Part shown: positions 19,262 to 30,400 of the stretch, in pieces | Layout of the letters: every line of letters starts with the position of its first letter | How positions within the stretch are numbered: position 1 is the first letter of the stretch | NCBI RefSeq assembly: GCF_947623445.1 | Contig: NC_135248.1 | Span: forward strand, 372,001-436,000 | DNA from: Clavelina lepadiformis | Taxonomy: Eukaryota; Chordata; Ascidiacea; Aplousobranchia; Clavelinidae | DNA: 64,000 nt | Direction: 5' to 3' | Made by a program: the position numbers and the translations under genes | The notes under the pieces: generated by a model | What the model saw: the letters and a program-made list of their open reading frames with translations, nothing else | The model's database searches: none | What the model was told of the DNA's origin: nothing

Positions 19262-20697
19262 TTTTATTAGAAAATGTCTGACCGAAGCTTTTTATTAAAC
19301 TTATTGTCTTAGAAAAACACAAGTTGGAAGCTATTTAAATCTACAGATATAAAAATATCCCAAAAACATTGGTGCAAACAAGAGATTTGGGAAATCCCCT
19401 AAGCCAATAAATTATTTAAGATGTTTGTGTAAGAATAGTATTGTATCGTTTATTGTATATTTCGCCGAGCACAGACACTAAACCCAAAGATGTGTTAAAT
19501 TGAACCCTAAAGTAAATGTTTTGCGCGATAATCGACTATTTCCCAACTTAGTGCAGGCAGGTTAGTGCTGAATCCTTTTTCGCATCGATTAAAAATCAAC
19601 AGAAATACTTTTGGTGTGGCATGACATCATAAATGGTAATTTCGGACTAAGAAAAGTTTTTGCACGAATTAAACTGGTCGATGATTCATTAATTATCGCT
19701 CTTTCCCAGGTTACATAGCTAGCCGTTGTGCGATTGGTTTTGACACATTTTATTTGATTTTTGAATGTACTACTTTCGAACTGATACAAATAAATAAGCT
19801 AAAATACAATGTACTTTCATTGGCCAATGGACATGATGCCTTTTCGCTACCTAACGATAAAGGTAGGTTTAGATCGACGATGGAAACTGATGCTTTGCGA
19901 AATCTGCTTCTGCCGAGTTAATAAAGTTAACTCCTAGAGTACTTTCATACAGTGGTCTACTTTTTTCCTATACTGGGTTAACACAGTTAAGCCACCATCA
20001 ATAATAAAGATGCAATAACCTAAACTTTTTGTTAAGTATTGGTAAGTTAAAAAAGATTATAAATAGTTTTGGTTTTTCAAGACACACCTGAAAAGCTCAA
20101 AGAACACGATTGTGTAAGTTAGAGCCACTGATGCAAAGAAGACCCTACTGAAAAGTCTCAAATTGTTAGTTCAATCACCATTTGTATATGGGAATTCCCC
20201 ATATGTGCTCCAAACCATTTTTTAAAAAATGCACAAATTGCCGGTGCGCCAGTCTGCAGAGTACGGTGGTTTTCAGCAAGATGTTGAGTGCGCAAACAAC
20301 CAAAAGTGACAACTGCGGTGCGCAAAAATGCTCAGACGTAATGGAAGTTCACCCTCGTGCATAACACTGGACAACAGCAAAATTATTCCTCAAATGAAAA
20401 TAAACTGCCTAGACTAACTTTGGGACGCTGATTCCAAATCTGAAATCAGAATTGGTCTATCACGTCAGGTTTTCAAGATATGAAAATTCACGAAATTCGG
20501 ATTTTGCATTGATTGGCACTATATTATAAGGTTCTACAGTACAAGGTATTGTGCAATTTTCTTTCCCAGCGAATTTTTGGTCATATTATGTCACAATGCA
20601 TGTTATGTAAGATTAATATTGACATTATTTTGTAAATTCAATGTTCTATCTTTTCACAATTAATGCATTCTTGAATGTTCTTGGCCATGACTATAGA
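19262..20697. other. MTX2 upstream region and intergenic sequence
   Basis: Presumed promoter of MTX2, no TATA box evident, followed by AT-rich sequence in which I see no gene. A 19-nt G run (20698-20716) marks the edge of the next element. Confidence 0.5.
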
Positions 20698-21486
20698 GGG
20701 GGGGGGGGGGGGGGGGTAGGGGTAGGGGGGAACATATGTGGAGACCTTAAAGTTGTGTCACTTTTGCTCGGATTGCAGTTGGGTTACACCAAGCATATGT
20801 GCTTTCTCTGTTTGTGGGACAGTCGAGACGATGCAAACCACTATGACACAACTGAATGGCCAATGAGAACGGACTACATTGTTGGAAGATATAATGTTAA
20901 GTGCCAACCCCTAATTGATCCGAGCAAAGTGTACTTGCCACCACTTCACATTAAACTGGGCCTGATCAAACAATTTGTGAAGGCAATGGATTTCAATGGA
21001 GATGGATTCCTGCATATAAAAGAAAAATTTGGTGCAATACCAAGTGATGCTAAACTGAGAGCTGGAATATTTGTTGGCCCCCAAATACGTGATTTGATCC
21101 GTGACCCAGTATTTCCATCCAAGCTTAATTCAATTGAATTAAAAGCCTGGAATGCATTTGTACAGATTGTACAAAATTTTCTTGGGAAGTACAGGGCAGA
21201 AAATTACTCGGAACTAGTGGACAATTTGCTGGAATCATACCGCGAAATGGGCTGCAGAATGTCGGTTAAACTGCATTTTCTTCATTCACACTTGGAATTT
21301 TTCCCGCCAAACCTGGGTGATGTGAGCGACGAGCATGGGGAAAGATTTCACCAAGACATCTCTGTGATGGAATCGCGGTATAGAGGTCGATTTAACCCAA
21401 ACATGATGGGGGACTACTGCTGGTTTCTTCAGCGTGAAACTGACACTGAACATACTCGAAAGAGCAAGTGTATAAAGCACTTTTGA
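20698..21486 (+). pseudogene. C-terminal half of a transposon-associated protein family
   Basis: After a 19-nt G run, an uninterrupted frame encodes about 255 residues from GDLKVVSLLLGLQLGYTK to a TGA at 21484-21486. Characteristic blocks are a CFLCLWDSR Cys pair, LPPLHIKLGLIKQFVKAMD, FVGPQIRDLI, FLGKYRAENYSELV, MSVKLHFLHSHLEFFPPN and the C-terminal DEHGERFHQDI followed by MMGDYCWFLQR. I recognise this as a multicopy family found in many invertebrate genomes, without an assigned function; the high copy number suggests a mobile origin. The N-terminal half is absent here, its place taken by the G run. The open frame suggests a young copy or recent selection. The fragment at 7854-8218 looks like the missing N-terminal half of another copy. 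Confidence 0.6.
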
Positions 21487-21929
21487 GGGAATATAATGTT
21501 ATTTTTGTCTGATTTAATTATCCTGGGTCGTGTTAAATTGTGCAGTATGATAATACTGTTATTTTCAATAGAAATTACTGGGTTGATTACATGTAATGTT
21601 TTGTTCCGCTCAGCCAAAATTAGCCAAAATCACAGTTATGGGTTGTTGTGAACATATATCATATCTCAAAAACGTGACGTGTTAGAAAAAATCTAAGACC
21701 AGATTTGGATTCAGCATTGCAAAATTAGTCTAGGTAAACTTGAAATGAGCGAGGAATAAAAAATAAGTTGTAAATTGTTGTCCAGTGTAATTACACAGTT
21801 TGACTTTCACTCATTTTATTTTTCACCTTCAATGCGGGGAACGAAAACATTATGCTGACGCAGGTGGTCGCGAATATATTAACAGTTAAAGTATTAATTC
21901 CTTCCACTATTATTGCTCTTTCTTTTTGT

Positions 21930-22558
21930 GAATGAGAAACATTTGTACATATATGTGATCTAAGACTGTTGCAGATGAATTGGCAATTCGTGTAGGTTTA
22001 TTGATTACTGGGTGGAAGAAATTTTCAAACATATCTACAAACGAGCTAATGTTGGGATTGGAGTCATTATTCATCAAGCAAGTCACAATTTAAATCTCCC
22101 ATCATAATGCAAGGGTTTTTTGATTTATTAATGATTTCCATGGAGCGGATTAGGTAGCAGTCATTAGTAAGTCAGAGTTTGATTGGGAATCTTGCTTTGT
22201 GTTCCTATACATGGTGCTAATTGTCACTGTTTTGCAATTTATTTTAATGTCTATAAAGAGGGACTCATAAACATTTACATTCATTAGGGTTAGGTCATGT
22301 CTTGTTAGATATGAGAATTCCGTTTTTTACATATAGGCCCACACCACCAACAATAGAACCAATTCTGGGATTTTAAACGAAAACATAACCATCAAGATTT
22401 TGGAATTCTCCGGTTTGGTTTTTGGCAAACCAAGTTCCATTTACTGATATTATGCCAAGTCGTATGCTGGAATTTCCTACAAGTGCTTCCAATTTTCTAA
22501 AGTGGTCCGGGTGTGCCAGTGATCTTATATTAATATTCATAGTTGTGAAAATGTTATT
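21930..22558 (-). pseudogene. LINE apurinic endonuclease domain remnant
   Basis: Minus-strand frames broken by several stops read through a LINE endonuclease: TMNINIRSLAHPDHF at the start (the NIRSL motif of Jockey/CR1/L2 endonucleases), then GSIVGGVGLYVKNGI, then IINKSKNPCIMMGDLNCDLL (the GD-N catalytic block) and TRIANSSATVLDHIYV (the terminal DHI block). Motif order and spacing are those of the APE-type endonuclease. The upstream end stops abruptly at the palindromic element starting at 22559, and a possible continuation lies on its far side (26871 onward). Confidence 0.8.
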
Positions 22559-22599
22559 GGGGCACTGGGTAAAAGCTGGACACGACGCAATCCGCGGAT

Positions 22600-23620
22600 C
22601 GTCCATGGACGGTTGAAAATGGACGATTTTTGCGTAAGCGTCCATGGACGCTTTTACGCAAAACCGACGTTTTCCCTTAATCGTCCATGGACGGTTGTTG
22701 AAATAGGCTTAAATCAGTTGTTTTGCAACAAAGCGTCCATGGGTGGTTTTTAGGATAAGTTTAAAGCAGTGGTTTCGAGATCGTCCATGGACACTTGAAA
22801 ATGGACGATTTTAGGATAAGTTTAAATAGCGGATATGAGGAGAAAAACGTCCATGGACGATTTTAGGATAAGCTTAAATAGTGCATATGATGGAAGTGTC
22901 CATGGACGGTTTTGGGATAGGCTGAAATAGTGGATTTGATGAAGTGTCCATGGACTGTTTTAGGATAAGCTTAAATAGTGCATATGATGAAAGTGTCCAT
23001 GGACGATTTTAGGATAAGCTTAAATAGCGAATATGATGAAAGTGTCCATGGACAGTTATGGGATAGGCTTAAATAGTGGACATGATGTAGGCTAGTGTCC
23101 ATGGACTGTTTTGAGATAGGCTTAAAAAGCGTCCTTGGACTGTTACGAGATAGGCTTAAAAAGTGTCCATGGACTGTTTTGAGATAGGCTTAAAAAGCGT
23201 TCTTGGACTGTTTTGAGATAGGCTTAAAAAGCGTCCATGGACGATTTTAGGATAAGCTTAAATAGCGAATATGATGAAAGTGTCCATGGACAGTTATGGG
23301 ATAGGCTTAAATAGTGGATATGATGTCAGCATCCAAGCATGGACAGTTTTGGGGTCATATGCAGAAATGATGGGACATGCAAAGACGTCAATGGGTTTTG
23401 GGATAGACTTGAATGATGTATTTTGGATAAACGTCCATTTAAGGGTTTTGGGATCTAGGTTTAAAATTAAATGATGGGTATTGGAAAAACGTCCATGGAC
23501 GGTTTTGGGTTAGGCTAAAGTGATACAGTTATAGGCATATATAAGCTGGATAGGCGTAAATTATGGACAGCACCGGGTAAAAGCTGGACACGACACAATC
23601 CATGGACGGTTGAAAATTTT
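22600..23620 (+). repeat. Left array of GTCCATGGAC subterminal repeats
   Basis: Roughly twenty copies of GTCCATGGAC or a one-base variant, spaced mostly 50-65 bp apart, separated by ATAGGCTTAAATAGTGG/ATATGATGAAA spacers. Higher-order units of one to three repeats recur, for example ACGAGATAGGCTTAAAAAG. The inner edge (about 23569-23612) contains a second copy of the terminal motif GGGTAAAAGCTGGACACGAC. Confidence 0.9.
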
Positions 23621-23753
23621 GAGTAGTTATTTCGTGGCATGACCAACTTTTTTATTTATATGTCTTTACTGTAAATTGTTGTTATTATTCTGATCTAGAT
23701 GTAACATTACTGATCTGAATATATATTATTCTGATATTGTAAGTGTATTTTAG

Positions 23754-25370
23754 ATCATTTTTACGTGCTAATGGCAAATGTTTTCGTGGCACTTGGGATA
23801 AATGGATGTTTCAGCAAAGAAAACATGAAAGGCAACAAGACGGTTTGAATTGTGGCCCACTTGCTTTAAAGGTATTTTTAGAAAGGATGAATTCAAATTT
23901 GTGAAGATTAAGTATATAATCACTATTATTATTAGTATATATATCACTAATTAGTATATATATCACTATTTGACATCACACTGTGTAATCGTGTATATTC
24001 CTAAAATCAAATTGGATTTTAATGAATTGTAAAAAATAGCTTTTCTATCAATAAGTTGCATATTGCAGGAAGCTCAAAGAATCCTTAATGAAAGTTCTTG
24101 CGAGGAACAGATCGATTTCGATACTGACAGCGAGACCTGCAAAAATTATCGCATGGACTTTGGCAATTTACTGCTTGATTCCACCGGTGAGAGGCTGTTG
24201 GGGTTTAAATTAGAACTGCAGTATTTGTAGCATGTTATAACCTTGTTGTTGTTTAAGGTCGTTGAACTATACCACATACATTTCCAGAAGAGCACTAAAC
24301 CATACTTATGTACAAAGTTAATGTAAAAGAGATTTATAGGAAAACGACCAACATTTTTAACCAGACTTTAAACAGATTAACTATTTTGTTTGTTGTTGTA
24401 TTTGTAACTGGCACATTGTTGGTCTTAAATTTGTTAACTAAATATTTTTAAAAACTGTATACTTCTGTTATTTTGTTTCTGTTTTCACAACAAATGATTT
24501 TAATGTAAAAATGCAGATAGATTTATTTCATTTTGCAGACTATGATGTATTGCTGAGCTTTTGCAATATATGCCACAATCAAGACCCATCTGAAGTTGAC
24601 CAGCAAAAGACAGAATGGGTAAACCTTGCTCATCATATAATATATTAACTTGGGCAGATTTAACCATCATTGCATACAGTTTCGTAGGTATTATAAGTTG
24701 CAACTATTTTACTCGTGTAGTGAAACTATTTCGAACTGGGCAAGGGCAGATATCAGATTTTGGGGAAGTTTGTTTTCAGTTTTACTGTGGTCTAGGCCAA
24801 ATTTTGAACTTTTCACTTTTAGCTTGATACTTCAACACGACCATGATAATCTCTATCGCCGGTTCTTCGCATGACTAGCTAGCCTTTGTGCAATTTTGAT
24901 TGTGACATATTTTTTATTGGTTTTTACATCATATTGCCCAAATTTAAAACTTTTTGCTATGCTCAAGCATAGGTGGGCAGTACTGCGGTACTATAGTACC
25001 GAATTACTTTTTTCAAGAAATTACAGTCAGTCCCGGTACTCAGTACTTTTCGTGTGATTAGTTAAAATTTTAAAAAGTATATGTTCAAAAAACACATGTT
25101 AATTACTCCTTAATAGCAATTGTAGCATCTGTTGCGAACAAGTAACCTTTACCGCAGCAAATATTGCATTTGCTGCAGCATCTTTTACACGAAAAGTGCT
25201 GTCTGTTCACCTCTTTGCTTTACAAGAGATCACTTTACAAGATTTAATTGTCTATATTGTTTTTTCAGATTGAATGCAGTCTTTGTTGTCGATGGGTTCA
25301 TCAGAATTGTGTTCCATTAATAGAGCATTTGTCGCAGGAATATTTTTGCAGCACCTGCAAAAAGGAATAA
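23754..25370 (+). CDS. Ulp1-like protease tail plus C-terminal PHD finger (element-encoded, 5' truncated)
   Basis: Four exons with consistent phases: 23754-23871, 24069-24186, 24539-24618, 25269-25370. The first ends in RQQDGLNCGPLALK; the D-x-x-NCG pattern resembles the Gln/Cys end of C48 (Ulp1/SENP) proteases. The second continues with YRMDFGNLLLDST, like the YR-type helix after the active site. The last two form a Cys4-His-Cys3 PHD-like finger: CNIC, then ECSLCCRWVHQNC, then FCSTC, ending KKE. No start codon or protease N-terminus lies between the left repeat arm and 23754, so the product is truncated. AATAAA overlaps the stop (25366-25371). The PHD may bind histone tails, but function is unknown. 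Confidence 0.7.
24960..25080. repeat. Single terminus of an unidentified repeat
   Basis: AGGTGGGCAGTACTGCGGTA followed by CTATAGTACCG has the look of a DNA-transposon terminus, with internal GGTACT repeats. It lies in the last intron of the PHD-finger gene. No matching second end was found. Confidence 0.3.
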
Positions 25371-25779
25371 AAGGATTAATACAAATTTTTGTGTTTTACG
25401 AGAAAGTGAAGATAATCAATTTTAAGCAAAATATGAAGAAATAAAATCGAGATTAAGTGTTACCCTGCTCACAGTTATAGTAAAATATGTACAATTTAAC
25501 ACATTAAGCTTGAGTGATGATGAAAACAACTCGGTTAAAATGTTTAATCACATAATTTAAAACGTTTTTGGAATTGGACTTTATTCAGACCCCGATTGGA
25601 AAGTTTGCTGTTCTTGGGTGAGAAATCCCCTGTGCTACATTATGAAAGAATAGCCATTGTACGCCCAATTAATTATATTCCTCCCCCGCGTTCACATTCA
25701 AATACTGAGTGAGTTTTTACTGGATTGACGATGATGGTCACTTCTCTCCTGTCACTCTGTCAGCTCATCTTATAACAAA

Positions 25780-26850
25780 AATCGTCCATGGATGCTTTTT
25801 AAGCCCATCCCAAAACCGTCCATGGACGTTTTTCCAATGTCCATTATTTAATTTTAAACCTAGATCCCAAAACCCTTAAATGGACGTTTATCCAAAATAC
25901 ATCATTTAAGTCTATCCCAAAACCCATGGACGTCTTTGCATGTCCCATCATTTCTGCATATGACCCCAAAACTGTCCATGCTTGGATGCTGACATCATAT
26001 CCACTATTTAAGCCTATCCCATAACTGTCCGTGGACACTTTCATCATATTCGCTATTTAAGCTTATCCTAAAATCGTCCATGGACGCTTTTTAAGCCTAT
26101 CTCAAAACAGTCCAAGGACGCTTTTTAAGCCTATCTCAAAACAGTCCATGGACACTTTTTAAGCCTATCTCGTAACAGTCCAAGGACGCTTTTTAAGCCT
26201 ATCTCAAAACAGTCCATGAACACTAGCCTACATCATGTCCACTATTTAAGCCTATCCCATAACTGTCCATGGACGCTTTTTAAGCCTATCTCGTAACAGT
26301 CCATGGACACTAGCCTACATCATATCCACTATTTAAGCCTATCCCATAACTGTCCATGGACACTTTCATCATATTCGCTATTTAAGCTTATCCTAAAATC
26401 GTCCATGGACACTTTCATCATATGCACTATTTAAGCTTATCCTAAAACAGTCCATGGACACTTCATCAAATCCACTATTTCAGCCTATCCCAAAACCGTC
26501 CATGGACACTTCCATCATATGCACTATTTAAGCTTATCCTAAAATCGTCCATGGACGGTTTTCTCCTCATATCCGCTATTTAAAGTTATCCTAAAATCGT
26601 CCATGGACGCTTACGCAAAAATCGTCCATTTTCAAGTGTCCATGGACGATCTCGAAACCACTGCTTTAAACTTATCCTAAAAACCACCCATGGACGCTTT
26701 GTTGCAAAACAACTGATTTAAGCCTATTTCAACAACCGTCCATGGACGATTAAGGGAAAACGTCGGTTTTGCGTAAAAGCGTCCATGGACGCTTACGCAA
26801 AAATCGTCCATTTTCAACCGTCCATGGACGATCCGCGGATTGCGTCGTGT
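25780..26850 (-). repeat. Right array of GTCCATGGAC repeats, inverted relative to the left
   Basis: Mirror image of the left array. A block encoding the same 66-residue chance frame (SYAEMMGHAKTSMGFGIDLN) is at 23271-23474 on plus and 25844-26047 on minus, so the arms are nearly identical over at least 200 bp. Unit order differs in the middle, indicating rearrangement or unequal exchange within the arrays. Confidence 0.9.
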
Positions 26851-26870
26851 CCAGGTTTTACCCAGTCCCC

Positions 26871-27484
26871 ATTTTTGAACCCAACAATATGGTCTAATTC
26901 AGGTTGGGAATATATTTCATTTAAAGTGTTAGGGTCCTAGAGATAGACTTGAAATGATTTTGGGGAAAAGCTCTAACAGTTCACTTTGGGAACACGCGTT
27001 GAATTGCAGGGAACTTAGTGAGCAGGAATGGCAGTGCCATGGTATGTTATCAGGTTCATTATTTAGAAAGGATGTAAGTTGCTACATTTCAAATGGATCT
27101 GGTTAATGCTGGTTAAACAAGTTACAGACAATCAAGGAAGCACTGTATATATTTTGTATACAGATGGTTTTTCTATTGTTTGCCAGATTTAATGTTCACT
27201 CCAAACACCGTAGACATATAGTTAGTTCTTTAACACATTGATAGCGGTTGTAACATGAAGGAAAACACTTGATTGATAAATATTTTCCTCCTCTTGACTC
27301 TATTGTTCCTTCTGTGCAGTCAGAGTTCCCAAACCTTTGCTTCCAAGTTAAAGTTTCTGTTTCTCTTTAATAATGTGGCCATCTCGACCTGACTACAGAG
27401 TTGTTTGCAGAACATCGAGAAGTGAGATTTTATGTTAGGTTTCATTTTTGATCAGTTCTTATCTGACCTGAAAACATCCCAGTG
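26871..27484. other. LINE continuation candidate and DDX11 upstream region
   Basis: Just right of the palindromic element, the minus strand reads LNEIYSQPELDHIVGFKN up to the insertion point. This could be the sequence that preceded the endonuclease start on the other side of the element. The remainder, up to the DDX11 start codon, is presumed promoter/5' UTR without recognised motifs. Confidence 0.4.
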
Positions 27485-30400
27485 ATGTCACACAAAGAAG
27501 AAGTTCTCTCAGCCCCAGAGGAATTTCCATTCCCCTTCGAACCTTACTCGATTCAAAAGCAGTTTATGACGTCATTATACAGCGCTATTGAAGAGAGGAA
27601 GATTGGCATTTTTGAAAGCCCAACAGGTGAATGTTTTGTTTTTTTCATTGTTTGTATTTTTAAAGTTTCTAAATTCATGAGACTGTTGTAGAATGTTATG
27701 TCATAATGCAGGTGGCTTTACCAAACTTCATTAAAGTTGGTGAATTCCTGTGTTCATAAAACAATTGTTCGTTAAGCAGCGCCATCTAGTGGTCAGTCCT
27801 GCTATGCCTTGTTTAATTATTTCAAATAATACCACAAGTTTTGAAAAGTTTGTAACGGTTCAATCACTTTAAGTAGTTTTTATTCAGTTCGTTTTTTGTT
27901 GACATTATAATGCATCAAGGTCTCTAAGTGGTTGGCCTTGTGACATTCATTCTCATCACTCCAGTCTGTTTATGGTTAAACTATTAGCATGTCCATGTTT
28001 TATGTTTGATGAAAAGGTCTCTAATTAAGGTTTGAAGATTTTAAAAATAATTACACCGACATCGAAAGAAAAATTTTAAATTTTGCAATTTCTTATAACA
28101 AAGTGCATTGTGAAGTAATAATTGATAAGGACGGAGCAATTTTAAGGACAAATGATCATGGTAATATGGCGATTTATGCATCAAATCGGTTTCGAGCTGG
28201 TCTTGCTTGACATTCTTTAACTGCTTCAATGGACGTTTCTACAGTTGGCAGCTTCTCACAAGATACTAAATGAACAAAACACAATTAATCGAAAACTCAT
28301 GCATCCAAAAAGACTTTAGGGCACTCGACAGGTCATGCAAAAAGTTTTCCCGGTACTTCTGGTGCAAACAACAACAATCTTAGATTCCAAGTTGTTAATT
28401 ATTTATAGATATTTTTGATAATTTGTAAAACTTGAATGAAAGGGACTGGGAAGTCGTTGTCGTTGATCTGTGGGAGTCTGACTTGGTTGAAGGATCATGA
28501 GGAAAGAGAGGAAAGAAGGATTGATGCAATCCTATCTTCAGGAGGGCGAGAGGTGATTCATTGACTTTGGTTATCGCCTGCTTCAGTGTCAAAGATGCTT
28601 CCTAGATTGTGGATAAATCATTTCTCCACCATTCATTAATCTTCAGTCGGCGTCTTCCTCGAACCTTGAGAAAACTGGAGAAGATGAACCCCTCTGGGTG
28701 AAAGAATTTGCGGAAAAAAATAAAATTTCTGCTGAGATTAAACTTGCACGCTCGATGAAAGAAAGAAAAACCAGAAGTGAAAAAGAGATGAAAATGATGC
28801 AGAAAAATTTGAAAGAAAGCAAAAAGCAACATGGAATCAAATATGGAAAGAGAAAAGTATAATTCTTAATGTCAATCTAAAAATTAAATTTATGAGTTAT
28901 TACACCCGTAAATAATGCTTCAAGGTAGTTTGAATCTGCTTTCGTTGCTTTTTAACTAAATTGAGCATTTACAGTTACGTGTTGGTGGAATTCATAGTTG
29001 CATTAAACATTTCTGTAATTGACTCTTTCCCAATTCTTTGAAAAAAAATTTGATTTTTTAAAGTTGGAGTCCAACAATGATGATGAAGTTCTTGCTCTGA
29101 TGAAGCAAGCCAGGATGGAACTGGAGAAGAAGGACCTCGGATGCGAAGGTTGCCGTCGTCTTTGTCACAAAATGTTTTAAAAGTCAAATAGAGTTCAACC
29201 TCAGCATTTTTCTTGGATTGTTTCGATCTACCTCGATGTTATCTATTAAAAATTTTTAATTGTTACATCACAGAAGGAGTAGATGAGATGTATGCTCTTG
29301 ATGAGTATGAGAGTGATGAAGACCCAGAGAGCAATAAAAGTAACAAAGAAGAGGAGCAAGAAGAGGAGCAAGATGGAGTGACAAGAGTGAGATAAATTTC
29401 AAGTTTTAGTAATTTCATGATTTACTCAAAGCGAACAGAAGTTCTTAAACAATTTTTGGAATTTAAAACAAAATAATATTGAATAAAAATGAAGATTTGT
29501 TTCCAGATATACTTTTGTAGCCGCACACATTCCCAACTCACCCAGTTCATCCATGAGTTGAAAAAGTCCCCCTATGGAAAGACATGCTTCAGCGATTTTC
29601 CTCTCAGCGTTGTTTCTTTAGCTTCACGGAAATCTTTCTGCATCAATGAAGATGTGAAAAAACTTTTCTCTATTCAGCAAGTGGGTAATAATTCATACAA
29701 CTGGAAAATGCTATTTTTGTCTATTTTGCCAAATGCTAGTTTTGTTTTGTGAAAGTTTTTTTAAAAAATCTGGGTCTGTCAACGCAATGCAGTGTAAGCC
29801 GGTTAAGTTAACTTTGCTTGATCCAATGTTTCGGAGAACTTGAACAACTTCGTTGACCGCGGCAAAACACGTTGTTTATCACAGCATCTTAACTACTCAT
29901 GGCAACTCGAAGGCGCTTTTTATGCCAAAACTTACCCGAAAATGTCAAAATAAGTTGTTGACTGGTCAATATATCAATGCTAATTGCTGGTGTTCTGTGA
30001 CTTCTTGTCATTGTGATGGAAATGCAACTTTTAACTGGACTTAAATTATTTATCAACTAAAAATAATGCTTAAAAACGATAGTTTAGTGGAGAGGTCTTA
30101 AACTTGAGAGAATGAAATCACATCCATTCGATTGTGAAGGTTTTGGCCAATCTTTGATAAAACAACTATAACAAATGAAGCATTTTTAGAAAGCCAAAGC
30201 CCAGTCAAAGAACCGCTTTCGAATGGTGAGTCTTGGTAATCTCTGGCAAAAAATAACTGCTTGTTAAAATGGTCTTCTTCAGTTGACACACCAGTACATA
30301 GAGAAATTAGTGGTAAGATTTGCAGCACATCTGACATTCGATAATGTTGGGCTTGTATGTCAATGAAACATGAGATGTGACTAAATGCTCACAATGGTAA

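Larger units (their letters stand above)
22559..26870. mobile_element. 4.3-kb element with long inverted arms of GTCCATGGAC repeats
   Basis: The two ends are inverted copies: left GGGGCACTGGGTAAAAGC, right (in complement) GGGGACTGGGTAAAACC, both followed by TGGACACGACGCAATCC. Each arm (about 22559-23640 and 25770-26870) consists of many units pairing the palindrome GTCCATGGAC with an AGGATAAGCTTAAATAG-like spacer, in inverted orientation between arms. A central 2.1 kb holds spliced exons for a Ulp1-like tail and a PHD finger. Long subterminal repeat arrays and Ulp1-type protease domains are both known in Zisupton/KDZ transposons, so an internally deleted relative is my best guess. No clear 8-bp target duplication was found. 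Confidence 0.75.

Noticed and set aside
20182..20364. Cys-rich open frame of 60 residues
   Set aside because: Cys spacing does not match a known zinc-binding fold and there is no supporting poly(A) or splice signal.
23271..23474. Open frame repeated at 25844-26047 as a conserved small protein
   Set aside because: It lies wholly inside the inverted repeat arms, and identity between the two is explained by arm duplication. It contains the repeat unit and no recognisable domain.
22600..26850. CRISPR-like array
   Set aside because: Repeats are palindromic, variable and in a eukaryotic, intron-bearing context with inverted arms; spacers are themselves repeated.
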